64,000 nucleotides of DNA. Origin: Inhella inkyongensis. Lineage in GTDB: Bacteria > Pseudomonadota > Gammaproteobacteria > Burkholderiales > Burkholderiaceae_C. Location of the stretch: assembly GCF_005952805.1 (NCBI RefSeq), contig NZ_CP040709.1, forward strand, positions 2,170,001-2,234,000, written 5' to 3'. Shown one piece after another: positions 24,307-32,453 of this stretch; the stretch's first letter is position 1; the number at the start of each line of letters is the position of its first letter. A program made the translations under genes and the position numbers. The notes beneath the pieces were generated by a model. The model worked only from the letters and a program-made list of their open reading frames with translations. It did not search any database and had not been told where the DNA came from.

Positions 24307-27267
24307 ATGAGCAGCATCCATGAAACTGCCTATCCGCAGCTGCGTGCCGACTTCGCCGAGAAGGACCTTCTGGCGCTGTTCACACCCACGCCGCAGGAGC
24401 GACGATTTATCGCCGAAGCGTACCGGCGCGTCACCACGCAGGCCCTGATTGCTATCCAGCTCAAGGCGCTGCAGCGCCTGGGTTACTTCACCATGATGAT
24501 CGACGTGCCCGCGGTGATCGTTGGGCATGTCTGCCGGCGCCTGCGCATCCCGGTCTTGTCTTCCGCCGCGTTGAAATCCTATGACGAGTCCGGCAGCAAG
24601 TCGATCCACCAGCGCCTGCTTCGCGAATACGTTGGGCTGCGTGTGCTGGGGACTGATGGGCATGACTGGCTGGAGGAGCAAGCCATCAAGGCGGCTCAGA
24701 CCAAGCAGGAATTGCCGGACATCATCAATGTGTTGTTGGAAGAGCTGCTTCACCATCGCTACGAGCTACCCGGCTTCGTCACCTTGTCGCGCGCCGCGGC
24801 TCGTGGTCGAACCAAGGTCAATGGGGAAATCCAGCGCCGGATTGACGCCTCGCTCAACGACCAGCAGCGCGGCCAGATCGACCATCTGTTCACCACGCGT
24901 GCCGGCCGCAGTCAGTGGGAGCAGCTCAAGCGCGAGCCCAAACAGCCCACCGTGCGAGAGGTGGCGAGCTATTTGACACACATAGAGGCCATGCGCAGGC
25001 TGGCCGACGCGCTGCCCAAGCCCGAGGACGTCCCCGTGTCCAAGCGTACCCAGTTCGTGCTCGAAGCGCGGGCTCTGAATGTGCGCGAGATGATGGCCCT
25101 CAAGCCCACCAAGCGCTATGCGCTGGCGGTCCTGCTGATTCAGGCCCAGTTGCAAAAGGCTGTGGACGACGTCGCGGAGATCTTCATCCGCACCGTCCGC
25201 AACATGCACAACCTGGCCCGCGAGCGCCTGAAGCAGTACCAGCTGGAGCATGTCGAACTGGGTGAGGCCTTGATCGCGCAGTTCCGGGAGATGCTGACGG
25301 CCTTCGAGGACGAGAGCAGCGATCCCGAGCGCGTCCAGAGGATGCGCGGCATGCTGGGCGAAGACCCTGCGGGCTGGATCGAGCGCTGCGACGAGCACAT
25401 CGCATTCGCTGGGAACAACTACTACCCGTTCATGCTGCAGCCCTACCGCAGCAAGCGGGCCTTGCTGTTCCAGTGTCTCGACGCCATGCTGCTGAAGTCC
25501 TCGTCGCCCGACGACAGCCTGCTGCGCGCGATCGCCTGGATGAGCCAATACCGCTCCAGCCACAAGGAGCATGTGCGGGCCGATGCCGGCTTTGGTGTCG
25601 TCGACCTCGACTGGCTGACCGACAAGAAGTGGCGTGCGCTGATCGAGGGAAGCGACGCTTCCTCAGGGCTCGTTCACCGGAAGTACCTCGAGCTGTGCGT
25701 GTTCTCCCACGTCATGGAGGAGCTGAAGTCGGGCGACCTGTATGTGCAAAACAGCGATCAGTTCGATGACTACCGCGACCATCTGGTGAGCTGGGAGCAG
25801 TTCGATGCCGAGGTAGGGGATTACAGCGCCATGGTGGGCCTGCCGGCCGATGGCAGTGCGTTGGTGGCGCTTCTCAAGCAGCAGTTGCTGGACCTGTCGC
25901 AAAAGGTCGATGACCAGTTCCCGGACAACGAACACGTGGCGATCACCGAGACCGGCCTGCTGATCCGGCGCACCGATCGCATGCCACCGCCGGAAGGTTT
26001 GCCTGAGGTCGATCAGGCCATCACGAACTCGATGGCCACCACCAGCATCCTGGACGTGCTGACGGAAACGGAGCGTTGGCTCGACTTGCACAAGCTATTT
26101 GGACCCCTCTCAGGCTTTGAGAGCAAGGTCGACGACCCGCGCAAGCGGTTCCTGACCACCTTGTTCTGCTACGGCTGCAACCTGGGTCCGACCCAGACGG
26201 CCCTGTCGGTCAAGGGCCTCTCCAGAAAACAGGTGGCGTGGCTGAACTTGCACCATGTCACCGAAGAGCGCCTGGACAAGGCGATCTTCAAGGTAGTCAA
26301 TTCGTACAACCGCTTCTCGTTGCCGCAGTACTGGGGCACGGGCAAGAGCGCCTCGGCCGACGGAACCAAATGGAATGTGTACGAGCAGAACCTGATGTCC
26401 GAATACCACCTGCGCTACGGCGGCTACGGCGGTATCGGGTATTACCACGTCTCCGACATGTACATCGCGCTGTTCGGCAACTTCATCCCTTGCGGCGTCT
26501 ACGAGGCGGTCTACATCCTTGACGGCCTGGTCAAGAACGAGTCAGACATTCAGCCGGACACGCTGCACGGCGACACCCAGGCCCAGAGTGCCCCTGTGTT
26601 CGGCTTGGCGCATTTGCTTGGCATCAAGCTAATGCCCCGCATCCGCAACATCAAGGAGTTGATCTTCTTCAAGGCAGAGCCAGGCGTGCCCTACAAGCAC
26701 ATTCAAAGCCTGTTCCGCGGCACGATCGACTGGGATCTGCTGGCCTTGCACTATCGGGACATGCAGCGCGTGGCCGTGTCCATCAAGCTGGGCAAGATCA
26801 CGCCGTCCATGATCCTGCGGCGCCTGGGTACCTTCAGCCGCAAGAACAAGCTGTACTTCGCCTTCAGGGAGCTCGGGCGGGTGATCCGCACGATGTTCCT
26901 GCTGAACTACATCAACGATGCGGAGTTGCGTCGCTCGATCCACGCCGCGACCAACAAGAGCGAGGAATTCAACAACTTCGTGAAGTGGCTGTTTTTCGGC
27001 GGGGAGGGCACCATTGCGGAGAACCTGCGTCACGAGCAGCGCAAGGTCATCAAGTACAGCCAGCTGGTGGCCAACATGGTCATCCTGCATAACGTGCAAT
27101 GGATGTCACGCAGGCTCAAGGAGCTCCAGAGCCAGGGCTTCCAAGTCGGCGAGCCGGTGCTCAAAGCGCTGTCGCCGTACCGGACCGCGCACATCAACCG
27201 CTATGGTGACTACACGCTGGATCTGTCTCGGCCGGTCGAGCCCATTGACTACAAGATCAAATTCTGA
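24307..27267 (+). CDS. tnpA: Tn3-family transposase (DUF4158 N-terminus)
   Basis: A 986-residue transposase of full length. The N-terminal DNA-binding part (DUF4158 type: FTPTPQERRFIAEAY) is followed by the DDE core, with D685 in KSASADGTKW, D751 in PDTLHGDTQ and E886 in TNKSEEFNNF. All three are present, so the enzyme looks active. The ATG at 24307 (MSSIHETAYPQL) was chosen over an upstream open frame without similarity. The gene ends 20 bp before the right terminal repeat, its usual place. Confidence 0.95.
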   Translation: MSSIHETAYPQLRADFAEKDLLALFTPTPQERRFIAEAYRRVTTQALIAIQLKALQRLGYFTMMIDVPAVIVGHVCRRLRIPVLSSAALKSYDESGSKSIHQRLLREYVGLRVLGTDGHDWLEEQAIKAAQTKQELPDIINVLLEELLHHRYELPGFVTLSRAAARGRTKVNGEIQRRIDASLNDQQRGQIDHLFTTRAGRSQWEQLKREPKQPTVREVASYLTHIEAMRRLADALPKPEDVPVSKRTQFVLEARALNVREMMALKPTKRYALAVLLIQAQLQKAVDDVAEIFIRTVRNMHNLARERLKQYQLEHVELGEALIAQFREMLTAFEDESSDPERVQRMRGMLGEDPAGWIERCDEHIAFAGNNYYPFMLQPYRSKRALLFQCLDAMLLKSSSPDDSLLRAIAWMSQYRSSHKEHVRADAGFGVVDLDWLTDKKWRALIEGSDASSGLVHRKYLELCVFSHVMEELKSGDLYVQNSDQFDDYRDHLVSWEQFDAEVGDYSAMVGLPADGSALVALLKQQLLDLSQKVDDQFPDNEHVAITETGLLIRRTDRMPPPEGLPEVDQAITNSMATTSILDVLTETERWLDLHKLFGPLSGFESKVDDPRKRFLTTLFCYGCNLGPTQTALSVKGLSRKQVAWLNLHHVTEERLDKAIFKVVNSYNRFSLPQYWGTGKSASADGTKWNVYEQNLMSEYHLRYGGYGGIGYYHVSDMYIALFGNFIPCGVYEAVYILDGLVKNESDIQPDTLHGDTQAQSAPVFGLAHLLGIKLMPRIRNIKELIFFKAEPGVPYKHIQSLFRGTIDWDLLALHYRDMQRVAVSIKLGKITPSMILRRLGTFSRKNKLYFAFRELGRVIRTMFLLNYINDAELRRSIHAATNKSEEFNNFVKWLFFGGEGTIAENLRHEQRKVIKYSQLVANMVILHNVQWMSRRLKELQSQGFQVGEPVLKALSPYRTAHINRYGDYTLDLSRPVEPIDYKIKF

Positions 27268-27287
27268 TTGCCTGACAATGACTTAGG

Positions 27288-27327
27288 GGCATTTCTGCGG
27301 ATTTTTCAGGAATCACGGCCAACCCTC
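27288..27327. repeat. Right terminal inverted repeat of the Tn3-family transposon
   Basis: It matches the reverse complement of 1536-1575 at 39 of 40 positions and ends ...GGCCAACCCTC, directly against AGCTC. Confidence 0.95.
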
Positions 27328-27559
27328 AGCTCCCACCATTCACGCGCCAGCTGATCTGCACCTTGGGCAAGGCCTGACCGAGCCCATCCACGGGCTCCAC
27401 CCGCAGCGCCGGGCGCACCTCCAAGGTACAGGCCACACCCTCATCGTTACCCCCACCGCAGGCCGTGAGCGATGCCAAGAGCATCCACAAGGCGGAACCA
27501 TGGATCAGTCGGGGCAGCAACTGCCGGGAGGAGAAGAACGGTGCAAGGTGCTTGCGCAT
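27326..27559 (-). pseudogene. 5' part of a lipoprotein gene split by the transposon
   Basis: The fragment encodes a signal peptide with lipobox (ALWMLLASLTAC, then GGGNDEG) and the start of a strand-rich domain (EVRPALRVEPVDGLGQALPK, ISWRVNGGS). It stops in the transposon end at TGA 27326-27328. Joined to 1358-1535 it gives a continuous 134-codon reading frame. No ribosome site is obvious before the ATG. The truncated product could still be made as a 77-residue lipoprotein. Function unknown. Confidence 0.85.
27328..27332. repeat. Target-site duplication, right copy (AGCTC)
   Basis: Identical to 1531-1535 and immediately outside the right terminal repeat. Confidence 0.93.
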
Positions 27560-27689
27560 GGCGATCGAGGAGTCGGTGAGATGTTGGTGCGGTGCCCGGA
27601 CCTGCGCCGGCGGCTCAGGGAGTCACCATGCTATCCATGCAAAATTGACTCAATGCCCCCCGTTTCGCACAAGGCTCATACATTTCTGC

Positions 27690-28616
27690 ATGAATCAGAT
27701 CGACTGGAATCAGCTACGCGCCTTCCTCCACGCCGCCGAGACAGGGTCGATGTCGGCAGCCGCGCGCCGGTTAGGGCTCTCGCAACCGACGCTGAGCCGA
27801 CAGGTGGCGGCCATCGAACAAGGCCTGGGCGTGGCCTTGTTCGAACGCATCGGCAAGTCGCTCAAGCCCACGGCCGCCGCGCTGGCGCTGCTGGAGCATG
27901 CGCGCAATATGGGGGCCGCGGCCGAGGAGCTGAGCCTGGCCGCCACCGGCCACGCGCAGGCCATCGACGGCGTGGTCAGCATTTCGGCCAGCGACATGGT
28001 CGCGGCTTGGCTGCTGCCGCCCGTGCTGCGCGCCTTGAACGAGGAGGCACCCGGGCTGCGAATCGAGATCGTCACCACCAACGCGCTCTCGGACCTGCGC
28101 CGCCGCGAGGCCGACATTGCCGTGCGGCATGTGCGGCCCAGCGAACCCGAACTGATTGGCCGCCTGTTGCGCGAGGCCAGCGCGGGCTTTTATGCCGCGC
28201 AAGACTGGGTGCATCGCCACGGTCACCCACGCACGGCAGCCGAAGCCGCCGGCCATCGCTTTGTGGGCGCCGACCGCCAGGGCCACTATCTCGGCTACTT
28301 GCGGGCCCATGGCCTGCCCCTGAGCGAGCCCGTCTTCAGTTGCTATGCCGAGAACTCCTCCACCGCCTGGGCCTTGGTCCGCCAGGGCCTGGGCATTGGC
28401 GCCATGATGGAAGAAGTGGCGGCAGGCTGCCCGGACGTGGTGCGCGTGCTCGACGAGGTGCCCTTGGTGCGCTTCCCGATTTGGCTGGTCACGCACCGCG
28501 AACTGCACACCGCCCGTCGCATCCGGCTCGTGTTCGACCGACTGGCCGAGGCTTTGGGTGCGCCTCCCGCACCGGTGGGGCACCAGACCGGCCGGCCCGC
28601 GCGCCGCACAGCTTGA
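27690..28616 (+). CDS. LysR-family transcriptional regulator
   Basis: A 308-residue regulator. The N-terminal LysR helix-turn-helix (NQIDWNQLRAFLHAAETGSM, RLGLSQPTLSRQVAAIEQGL) is followed by a two-lobed effector-binding domain (GVVSISASDMVAAWLLPPVL, READIAVRHVRP). The ATG at 27690 is the only start that fits the family length. It lies alone beyond the transposon. The closest divergent gene is the disrupted lipoprotein gene, but its target is unknown. Confidence 0.92.
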   Translation: MNQIDWNQLRAFLHAAETGSMSAAARRLGLSQPTLSRQVAAIEQGLGVALFERIGKSLKPTAAALALLEHARNMGAAAEELSLAATGHAQAIDGVVSISASDMVAAWLLPPVLRALNEEAPGLRIEIVTTNALSDLRRREADIAVRHVRPSEPELIGRLLREASAGFYAAQDWVHRHGHPRTAAEAAGHRFVGADRQGHYLGYLRAHGLPLSEPVFSCYAENSSTAWALVRQGLGIGAMMEEVAAGCPDVVRVLDEVPLVRFPIWLVTHRELHTARRIRLVFDRLAEALGAPPAPVGHQTGRPARRTA

Positions 28617-28681
28617 GTTGGCTGCAACGGCCCAGCGCCTGCCTGGATCGACCCCACCCTGCGCCCTGGGCGCGCGACGGC

Positions 28682-29791
28682 TCAGGCGGTCTGCAACTCG
28701 GGTGCCGGGCAGCGCAGCGCCGCGTGCAGCTCGGCCTCGAAGCGCGGGGCCTCGTGGAGGGTGCGCAGCGCCATGTAGAGGGCCTCGGCCTCGGGGTGGC
28801 AGCGGCGCAGGTAATGCAGCCACTGTTTGACGCGCCCGGCCTGGTGCTTAGGGGCGACCACCTGGCGCACGCGCTGCCAATAGCTCAGCAAGGCGGGCGG
28901 CAGTTCGGCCCAGCGCGCTTGCAACGCGGGCAGGCCCAGATCGTGAGCACGCAGGGCCAGGGCCAGGCTGGGGTCGGCCACGGCGCCACGGCCCAGCATC
29001 AGCGCGCTGCAGTGGCTTTCGCGGCGGGCCTGCAGCGCGTCCTGCACGGTCCAGATCTCGCCATTGGTCACCACCGGAACAGCCACGGCTTCGGCGATGC
29101 GGGCGATCTCGTGCCAATGCGCCGGCGGCTTGTAGCCCTGGCGCTTGGTGCGGGCGTGCACCACCAGTTCGGCCGCACCGCTTTCGGCCAGGGCTTGCGC
29201 GCAGTCCAGCATGCGGCTGGCCTCTTCGTTGCCCAGGCGCATCTTGGCCGACACCGCAATGTGCGCCGGCACCGCGCGGCGCACGGCGGCCACGATCTGC
29301 GCCAGCAGTTCGGGCTCGTCCAGCAGCACCGCGCCGCCGCGATGACGGTTCACGCATTTGGCTGGGCAGCCAAAGTTCAGGTCGATGCCCGCCGGGTTCA
29401 GCTCGGCCAGGCGGGCGGCGTTCTCGGCCAGGCATTGCGGGTCAGAGCCCAGCAGTTGCGGACGCACCGGCGTGCCGGCCTGGGTCAGGCCGCCGTTGAG
29501 CAGCTCGGGCACGATGCGCGTGAACACGCGCTTGGGCAGCAGTTGATCGGTGACACGGATGAACTCGCTGACCGCGCGGTCGTAGCCGCCGATGGCCGTG
29601 AGCTCCTCGCGCAGCAGATGGTCAAGCAGCCCCTCCATTGGCGCGAGCAGGATGGAGCTCCCCGGTGCGCCGTTACGCGACGCCCCGCCCCCCGAGGGGG
29701 TTTTGGCGGCACGGAAGCGGCCCGGCGCCTCCGCAGGCGCCGAACTATCCCCGCCGCCTGTGGACAAGTCCGTGAATTGCGCCTGAGCCAT
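28682..29791 (-). CDS. dusC: tRNA-dihydrouridine synthase DusC
   Basis: A flavoprotein that reduces uridine in tRNA, DusC subfamily: ILLAPMEGLLDHLLREELT, FIRVTDQLLPKRVF, GIDLNFGCPAKCVNRHRGG (active-site Cys), HARTKRQGYK, NGEIWTVQDA, LMLGRGAVADP. From the ATG at 29791 the protein has 369 residues. About the first 45 (rich in Gly, Ser, Pro, Ala) do not belong to the family and are encoded by a dispersed repeat and a CCCCCCGAGGGGG-type palindrome. No better start codon lies before LLAPMEG, so either translation begins at 29791 with an odd extension or a non-standard start is used. Confidence 0.88.
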   Translation of the reverse strand: MAQAQFTDLSTGGGDSSAPAEAPGRFRAAKTPSGGGASRNGAPGSSILLAPMEGLLDHLLREELTAIGGYDRAVSEFIRVTDQLLPKRVFTRIVPELLNGGLTQAGTPVRPQLLGSDPQCLAENAARLAELNPAGIDLNFGCPAKCVNRHRGGAVLLDEPELLAQIVAAVRRAVPAHIAVSAKMRLGNEEASRMLDCAQALAESGAAELVVHARTKRQGYKPPAHWHEIARIAEAVAVPVVTNGEIWTVQDALQARRESHCSALMLGRGAVADPSLALALRAHDLGLPALQARWAELPPALLSYWQRVRQVVAPKHQAGRVKQWLHYLRRCHPEAEALYMALRTLHEAPRFEAELHAALRCPAPELQTA

Positions 29792-29803
29792 GCTGCCAAG
29801 TGC
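29759..29803 (-). repeat. TTGTCCACA repeat element at the 5' end of dusC
   Basis: Minus strand: GCACTTGGC (29795-29803), 20 nt, then CACGGACTTGTCCACA, then a GGCGGCGGGGATAG tail. It matches the element at 540-584. It overlaps the first codons of dusC. Confidence 0.65.
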
Positions 29804-29851
29804 CTGTCGTTACAGCGCTTTCATCGCGCTGCAACAAAAAAAGGCAGCCCC

Positions 29852-30112
29852 TTATTTGCTATCCGGCAGTTCGATCTTGACCGCCAGCACTTCCAGGTTG
29901 TCCTGCTGCTCGCGCTCCACCAGCACATGGGAAGGATCGACCTTCACATACTTGCTGATGACGGCGATCAGCTCGGCCTTGAGCTGGGGCAGGTAGTCCG
30001 GCGTGGCCACATTGCGGCCGCTGCGCTCGTGCGCCAGGATCAGTTGCAGGCGCTCCTTGGCCACCGAGGCGGTCTGCTTCTTCTCACCAAGGAAAAAGGA
30101 CATGAATCCCAT
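29852..30112 (-). CDS. minE: Cell-division topological specificity factor MinE
   Basis: An 86-residue protein. The N-terminal membrane/MinD-binding segment [20 protein letters not shown] is followed by the topological specificity domain ([31 protein letters not shown]). MinE drives pole-to-pole oscillation of MinD and restricts the MinC inhibitor to the poles. It is last in the minC-minD-minE operon, 17 bp after minD. The ATG three codons in (MSFFLG) is the alternative start. Confidence 0.97.
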   Translation of the reverse strand: MGFMSFFLGEKKQTASVAKERLQLILAHERSGRNVATPDYLPQLKAELIAVISKYVKVDPSHVLVEREQQDNLEVLAVKIELPDSK

Positions 30113-30129
30113 GACGACTCCTCGGGACT

Positions 30130-30942
30130 TCAGCGCGCGAACAGGCGCTTGAAGAAGCCCTGCTTCTCGGCCTCGATGAAGCGCATCGGCTTGTCCTCGC
30201 CCAGGAAACGCGCCACCACGTCCATATAGGCCTCGGCGACGTTGGAGCCCTTCATCAGGATGGCCGGCACGCCCTGGTTGGAGGCCTGCAGCACCGCCTC
30301 GCTCTCGGGGATCACGCCAATCAGCGGCGTGCGCAGGATCTCGTGCACGTCATCCAGGCTCAGCATCTGCCCGCCTTCCACCCGCGCCGGGTTGTAGCGC
30401 GTGATCAGCAGGTGCTCCTTGATCGGCTCGCGGCCGTCGATGGCGCGCTGGGTCTTGCTGGACAGCATGCCCAGGATGCGGTCGCTGTCGCGCACCGAGC
30501 TGACCTCGGGGTTGGTCACGATCAGCGCCTCGTCGGCGTAGTGCATGGCCATCAGGGCGCCGGTCTCGATGCCTGCGGGGGAGTCGCAGACGATGTAGTC
30601 AAAGCCCATCTCGGCCAGCTCGTCGAGCACGCGCTTGACGCCCTCTTGCGTCAACGCGTCTTTGTCGCGGGTCTGGCTGGCGGCCAGGATGTAGAGGTTC
30701 TCGTGCTGCTTGTCCTTGATCAGCGCCTGGCTGAGCTTCACACCGTCCTGGATGACGTTGATGAAGTCATAGACCACGCGGCGCTCGACGCCCAGGATCA
30801 GGTCCAGATTGCGCAGGCCGACGTCGAAGTCGATCACTGCAGTCTTCTTGCCACGCAGGGCCAGGCCGGTGGCGAAGCTGGCGCTGGTGGTGGTCTTGCC
30901 CACCCCGCCCTTGCCGGACGTGACGACGACGATCTTGGTCAT
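30130..30942 (-). CDS. minD: Septum-site-determining ATPase MinD
   Basis: A 270-residue ParA-like ATPase. It has the deviant Walker [20 protein letters not shown], the [10 protein letters not shown] switch region, [11 protein letters not shown] and the C-terminal amphipathic membrane-targeting helix ending FFKRLFAR. It recruits MinC to the membrane and is displaced by MinE. It lies between minC and minE in one operon. Confidence 0.98.
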   Translation of the reverse strand: MTKIVVVTSGKGGVGKTTTSASFATGLALRGKKTAVIDFDVGLRNLDLILGVERRVVYDFINVIQDGVKLSQALIKDKQHENLYILAASQTRDKDALTQEGVKRVLDELAEMGFDYIVCDSPAGIETGALMAMHYADEALIVTNPEVSSVRDSDRILGMLSSKTQRAIDGREPIKEHLLITRYNPARVEGGQMLSLDDVHEILRTPLIGVIPESEAVLQASNQGVPAILMKGSNVAEAYMDVVARFLGEDKPMRFIEAEKQGFFKRLFAR

Positions 30943-30966
30943 GCGGATCTCAATCCTTGTTCAGAT

Positions 30967-31695
30967 TCAAAACTTCAGGGCTTCCATCACCAGGCGTTCG
31001 CCATCCAAGCGCACTTGGGCGGGCTTGGCGAACACCTCGGGCGGCAGGGGCTTTTCGGCGGTGCGGAAGGTGCCGGCCACCGAAAGCAGCTCGGCCTCCA
31101 GGCTGTGCGCAAAGATGCGCGCCTCGGCAAAGCCGCGCGCGCCGGCAATGGCGCGTCCGCGCAGCGCGCCATAGACATGGATGTGGCCGTCGGCAATCAC
31201 CTCGGCGCCGTGGCTCACCAGACCCAGCACGATCAAGTCGCTGTCGCGCGCATAGACCTGCTGGCCGCTGCGCAGCGGTCGGTCGATCACCAGGGCCGGG
31301 GCGGACTGCGCGGGGGCCGCTGCCGCAACCGGGGCTGGCGCGGGTGCAGTGATCGGCGCCGGTGCGAGGTTTGCATGGGCCTGCGCATCCCCAATCGCCA
31401 AGCCCAGGGCCAGCGCGGCCTCACGCTCGGCGCTGTCCAGCGCCTCGGCGCCGGTCAGGGCCACCGGGCGCAGGGCCCAGGCGCGCAGGGTCTGCAGCAG
31501 GCCCGCCCAGTCCATCGCCGATCCAGGCGGCAGCGCGCTCACATCGATGCACAGGGCCTCGCCGTCGAAAGCCTGGGCCACGCCGCCCCACTGCTGCTGC
31601 AGTTGCGCGGCCAGCTCACTCACGCTGCGGCTGCGCAGCGGCAGGGAGAGCGCGGCCAGCTGGGCGGACTTGAGGTCGATGCGTGGGGTGGTCAT
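30967..31695 (-). CDS. minC: Septum-site-determining protein MinC
   Basis: A 242-residue FtsZ inhibitor. The N-terminal domain ([16 protein letters not shown]) is joined by a long Pro/Ala linker ([19 protein letters not shown]) to the C-terminal beta-helix that binds MinD ([32 protein letters not shown]). The ATG at 31695 was chosen because the frame above it lacks similarity. It is first gene of the min operon. The extended Ala/Pro linker is common in high-G+C betaproteobacteria. Confidence 0.95.
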   Translation of the reverse strand: MTTPRIDLKSAQLAALSLPLRSRSVSELAAQLQQQWGGVAQAFDGEALCIDVSALPPGSAMDWAGLLQTLRAWALRPVALTGAEALDSAEREAALALGLAIGDAQAHANLAPAPITAPAPAPVAAAAPAQSAPALVIDRPLRSGQQVYARDSDLIVLGLVSHGAEVIADGHIHVYGALRGRAIAGARGFAEARIFAHSLEAELLSVAGTFRTAEKPLPPEVFAKPAQVRLDGERLVMEALKF

Positions 31696-32080
31696 GCGGA
31701 CGCGGTCATGCAGGGGCGGCGGGGAGAGGTCTGGCCTGGCCCCTGCCAGGCGGCTGGAGCAGTCGGCTGGAGCGGGCGGCGCAAAGCGGCGGATTCTAGG
31801 TGGCGTGAAGCTGGCGACCGGCCACGCCGCAGCCCCTGGCGCCTCGGTTCGCGGGATTGGGGGCCCCGGATTTTCCCCAGGTGGCTCGGACTTACCCCCA
31901 TTCGAAACGACGCGGAGCGCAGCGCATCGCATGCTGCGCCGCACCAGCGGCAGCGCCGTCCGAAAACCGCAACACGACGCTAAGTTGTTGATTCATATAA
32001 GCCGCATCGGCCTGCCGAAAAATCGGGCAAGACAAGGCAAAGCGCATGAATTCAAGGGCTTTGCGCGGCCCAGACCGGGT

Positions 32081-32100
32081 TGCCCACAAAGTTATCCACA
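32081..32100 (+). repeat. TTATCCACA repeat element, copy with a DnaA-box-like core
   Basis: TGCCCACAAAGTTATCCACA ends in a perfect consensus DnaA box (TTATCCACA). The copy at 32429-32448 differs by two bases. It is isolated rather than clustered. Confidence 0.65.
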
Positions 32101-32428
32101 GATTTCGTGAATAGCCGGACGGGCGTCCAAAAATCAAGGACTTAGGCTCGGCGGATCAAGTGAAGCTCGAACCCCATGCCGCCTTGCGCGATTGGGTTGG
32201 AGTCACCCCTCGACACAAAATCGAGGGCATTGGGGCCTACTTGGGTCGAAAGGGATTGACTTGTCCCCAAAACTACCGCTAGCCGCCGACTGCGGGCCAG
32301 CGACCGGGTCGACTCTGGCGAGCACGTTGTAAGTCTTTGATTCATAAGCGACTTTGAATCCAGCCCGGAGCGACAAAGCGGGCAAAACTGGCCGCTGCAT
32401 CAAGCACTTAGCGCGTTTTTGACAGGGT

Positions 32429-32448
32429 TGCGCACAAAGTTGTCCACA
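32429..32448 (+). repeat. TTGTCCACA repeat element, second plus-strand copy
   Basis: TGCGCACAAAGTTGTCCACA, preceded by GCACTTAGC at 32404-32412. It lies just beyond the stop codon of the radical SAM gene. Confidence 0.65.
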
Positions 32449-32453
32449 TGGAT

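Larger units (their letters stand above)
1536..27327. mobile_element. 25.8-kb Tn3-family (Tn4651-like) transposon with TIR-domain and metal-resistance cargo
   Basis: It is delimited by 40-bp inverted repeats (1536-1575, 27288-27327) and the duplicated AGCTC. It encodes a full-length Tn3 transposase at the right end, and a divergent tyrosine recombinase (tnpS) and coiled-coil KfrA-like protein (tnpT) with a palindromic resolution region between them. That recombination module is known from Tn4651-type transposons rather than from elements with a serine resolvase. Cargo is a seven-gene TIR/SLOG cluster on the left arm and a czc/znt-type metal resistance block in the middle. With intact ends, exact target duplication and full-length enzymes, the insertion appears recent. 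Confidence 0.93.
31696..32453. other. Gene-free region with duplicated noncoding unit and hairpin
   Basis: No supportable gene. It contains two diverged direct copies of a unit of about 120 bp, running from TAAGTTGTTGATTCATA near 31980 to TTATCCACA at 32100, and from TAAGTCTTTGATTCATA near 32330 to TTGTCCACA at 32448. It also holds a 7-bp hairpin CCCTCGA/TCGAGGG (32207-32227). The minC promoter must lie at its left end. A small RNA cannot be excluded. Confidence 0.55.

Noticed and set aside
27500..30229. A 909-codon plus-strand frame across LysR, dusC, minE and minD
   Set aside because: It runs antisense or out of frame through four clearly recognised genes and has low-complexity Arg/Ala/Gly content.
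31900..32453. Possible replication origin because of a TTATCCACA box and repeats
   Set aside because: Only one perfect DnaA box, no cluster, no A+T-rich unwinding tract, and neither dnaA nor dnaN nearby.
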